DNA of 64,000 bases from Paenibacillus sp. (GTDB lineage: Bacteria > Bacillota > Bacilli > Paenibacillales > Paenibacillaceae): assembly GCA_023512345.1 (NCBI GenBank), contig JAILZT010000005.1:186001-250000 (forward strand), given 5' to 3'. How positions within the stretch are numbered: position 1 is the first letter of the stretch; the number at the start of each line of letters is the position of its first letter. The translations under genes and the position numbers were made by a program. Shown one piece after another: positions 63,797 through 64,000 of the stretch. The notes under the pieces are model-generated. The model worked only from the letters and a program-made list of their open reading frames with translations, was not told the DNA's origin and did no database searches.

Positions 63797-64000
63797 TTAA
63801 TGGTTAATCAATTCAATATCTTTTACCGGCCAGAATATTAAATCCGCCCGTCCCACAATATCACCCAAAGGTACAAAGCCGATCATGCGGCTGTCCGTAC
63901 TATCTGAGCGGTTATCACCCATTACGAATATATGTCCTTCCGGCACAGTGCCGTCCGCAAACTTTTCGTTCGGGAAGTTCTTATTATTATACAGAGCGTT
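63797..64000 (-). CDS. lepB: Signal peptidase I, C-terminal part (5' end outside window)
   Basis: The last 67 residues and stop are present; the frame continues past base 64000. The conserved box E region GHIFVMGDNRSDSTDSRMIG is clear, followed by VPLGDIVGRADLIFWPVKDI. The catalytic Ser and Lys lie upstream, outside the window. Synteny lepB-rbgA-rnhB supports the call. Confidence 0.93.
   Translation of the reverse strand, partial: NALYNNKNFPNEKFADGTVPEGHIFVMGDNRSDSTDSRMIGFVPLGDIVGRADLIFWPVKDIELINH

Overview
The window looks like a chromosomal segment of a low-to-mid GC, motile, Gram-positive endospore-former, most likely Paenibacillus or a close relative. The reasons are the Bacillus-type gene order (polC, proS, rseP, dxr, cdsA, uppS, frr, pyrH, tsf, rpsB; then a fla/che superoperon; then hslUV, trmFO, topA, dprA, sucDC; then rnhB, rbgA, lepB), a short EF-Ts, and an archaeal/eukaryal-like ProRS where Bacillus has the long bacterial enzyme. 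The genus is inference; I could not run a search. Almost everything is on the minus strand, so transcription runs right to left.

Layout in coordinate order. (1) 1-10,950: macromolecular synthesis and envelope genes: polC (cut by the window edge), proS, rseP, dxr, cdsA, uppS, frr, pyrH, tsf, rpsB, with a clear sigma-A promoter before rpsB and hairpins dividing the block. (2) 10,979-42,463: a 31.5-kb flagellar/chemotaxis operon read from flgB to swrB and an MltG-like gene. It carries the basal body, C ring, export gate and ATPase, hook, FlhF/FlhG, CheA/B/C/D/W/Y, FliY and SigD, plus four small poorly described proteins. Cistrons are tightly packed and many overlap by 4 nt. (3) 42,464-49,607: dprA, topA, trmFO, hslV, hslU, closed by a 14-bp terminator; neither codY nor xerC/codV is at its Bacillus position. 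(4) 49,638-53,178: sucCD, and the divergent peroxide pair ohrR/ohr. (5) 53,256-53,901: an orphan agrBD quorum-sensing module, including a 40-residue AgrD-like prepeptide with Ser where the ring Cys is expected. (6) 53,912-57,209: a ComM/YifB ATPase on the plus strand and two solitary minus-strand genes. (7) 57,346-61,037: yraN, a stand-alone FlhB C-terminal-domain paralogue, a large FliK-like protein, and rnhB. (8) 61,128 to about 62,794: an IS1341-type element with intact TnpB and a probable omega RNA, inserted between rnhB and rbgA. (9) rbgA and the C-terminal end of signal peptidase I.

Most of the window is core genome. The most promising items for follow-up are the Ser-type agrBD module, the TnpB/omega-RNA element, the FliK-like/FlhB-C-like pair outside the flagellar operon, the undescribed small proteins inside the flagellar operon, and RNA structures flanking the hook gene.
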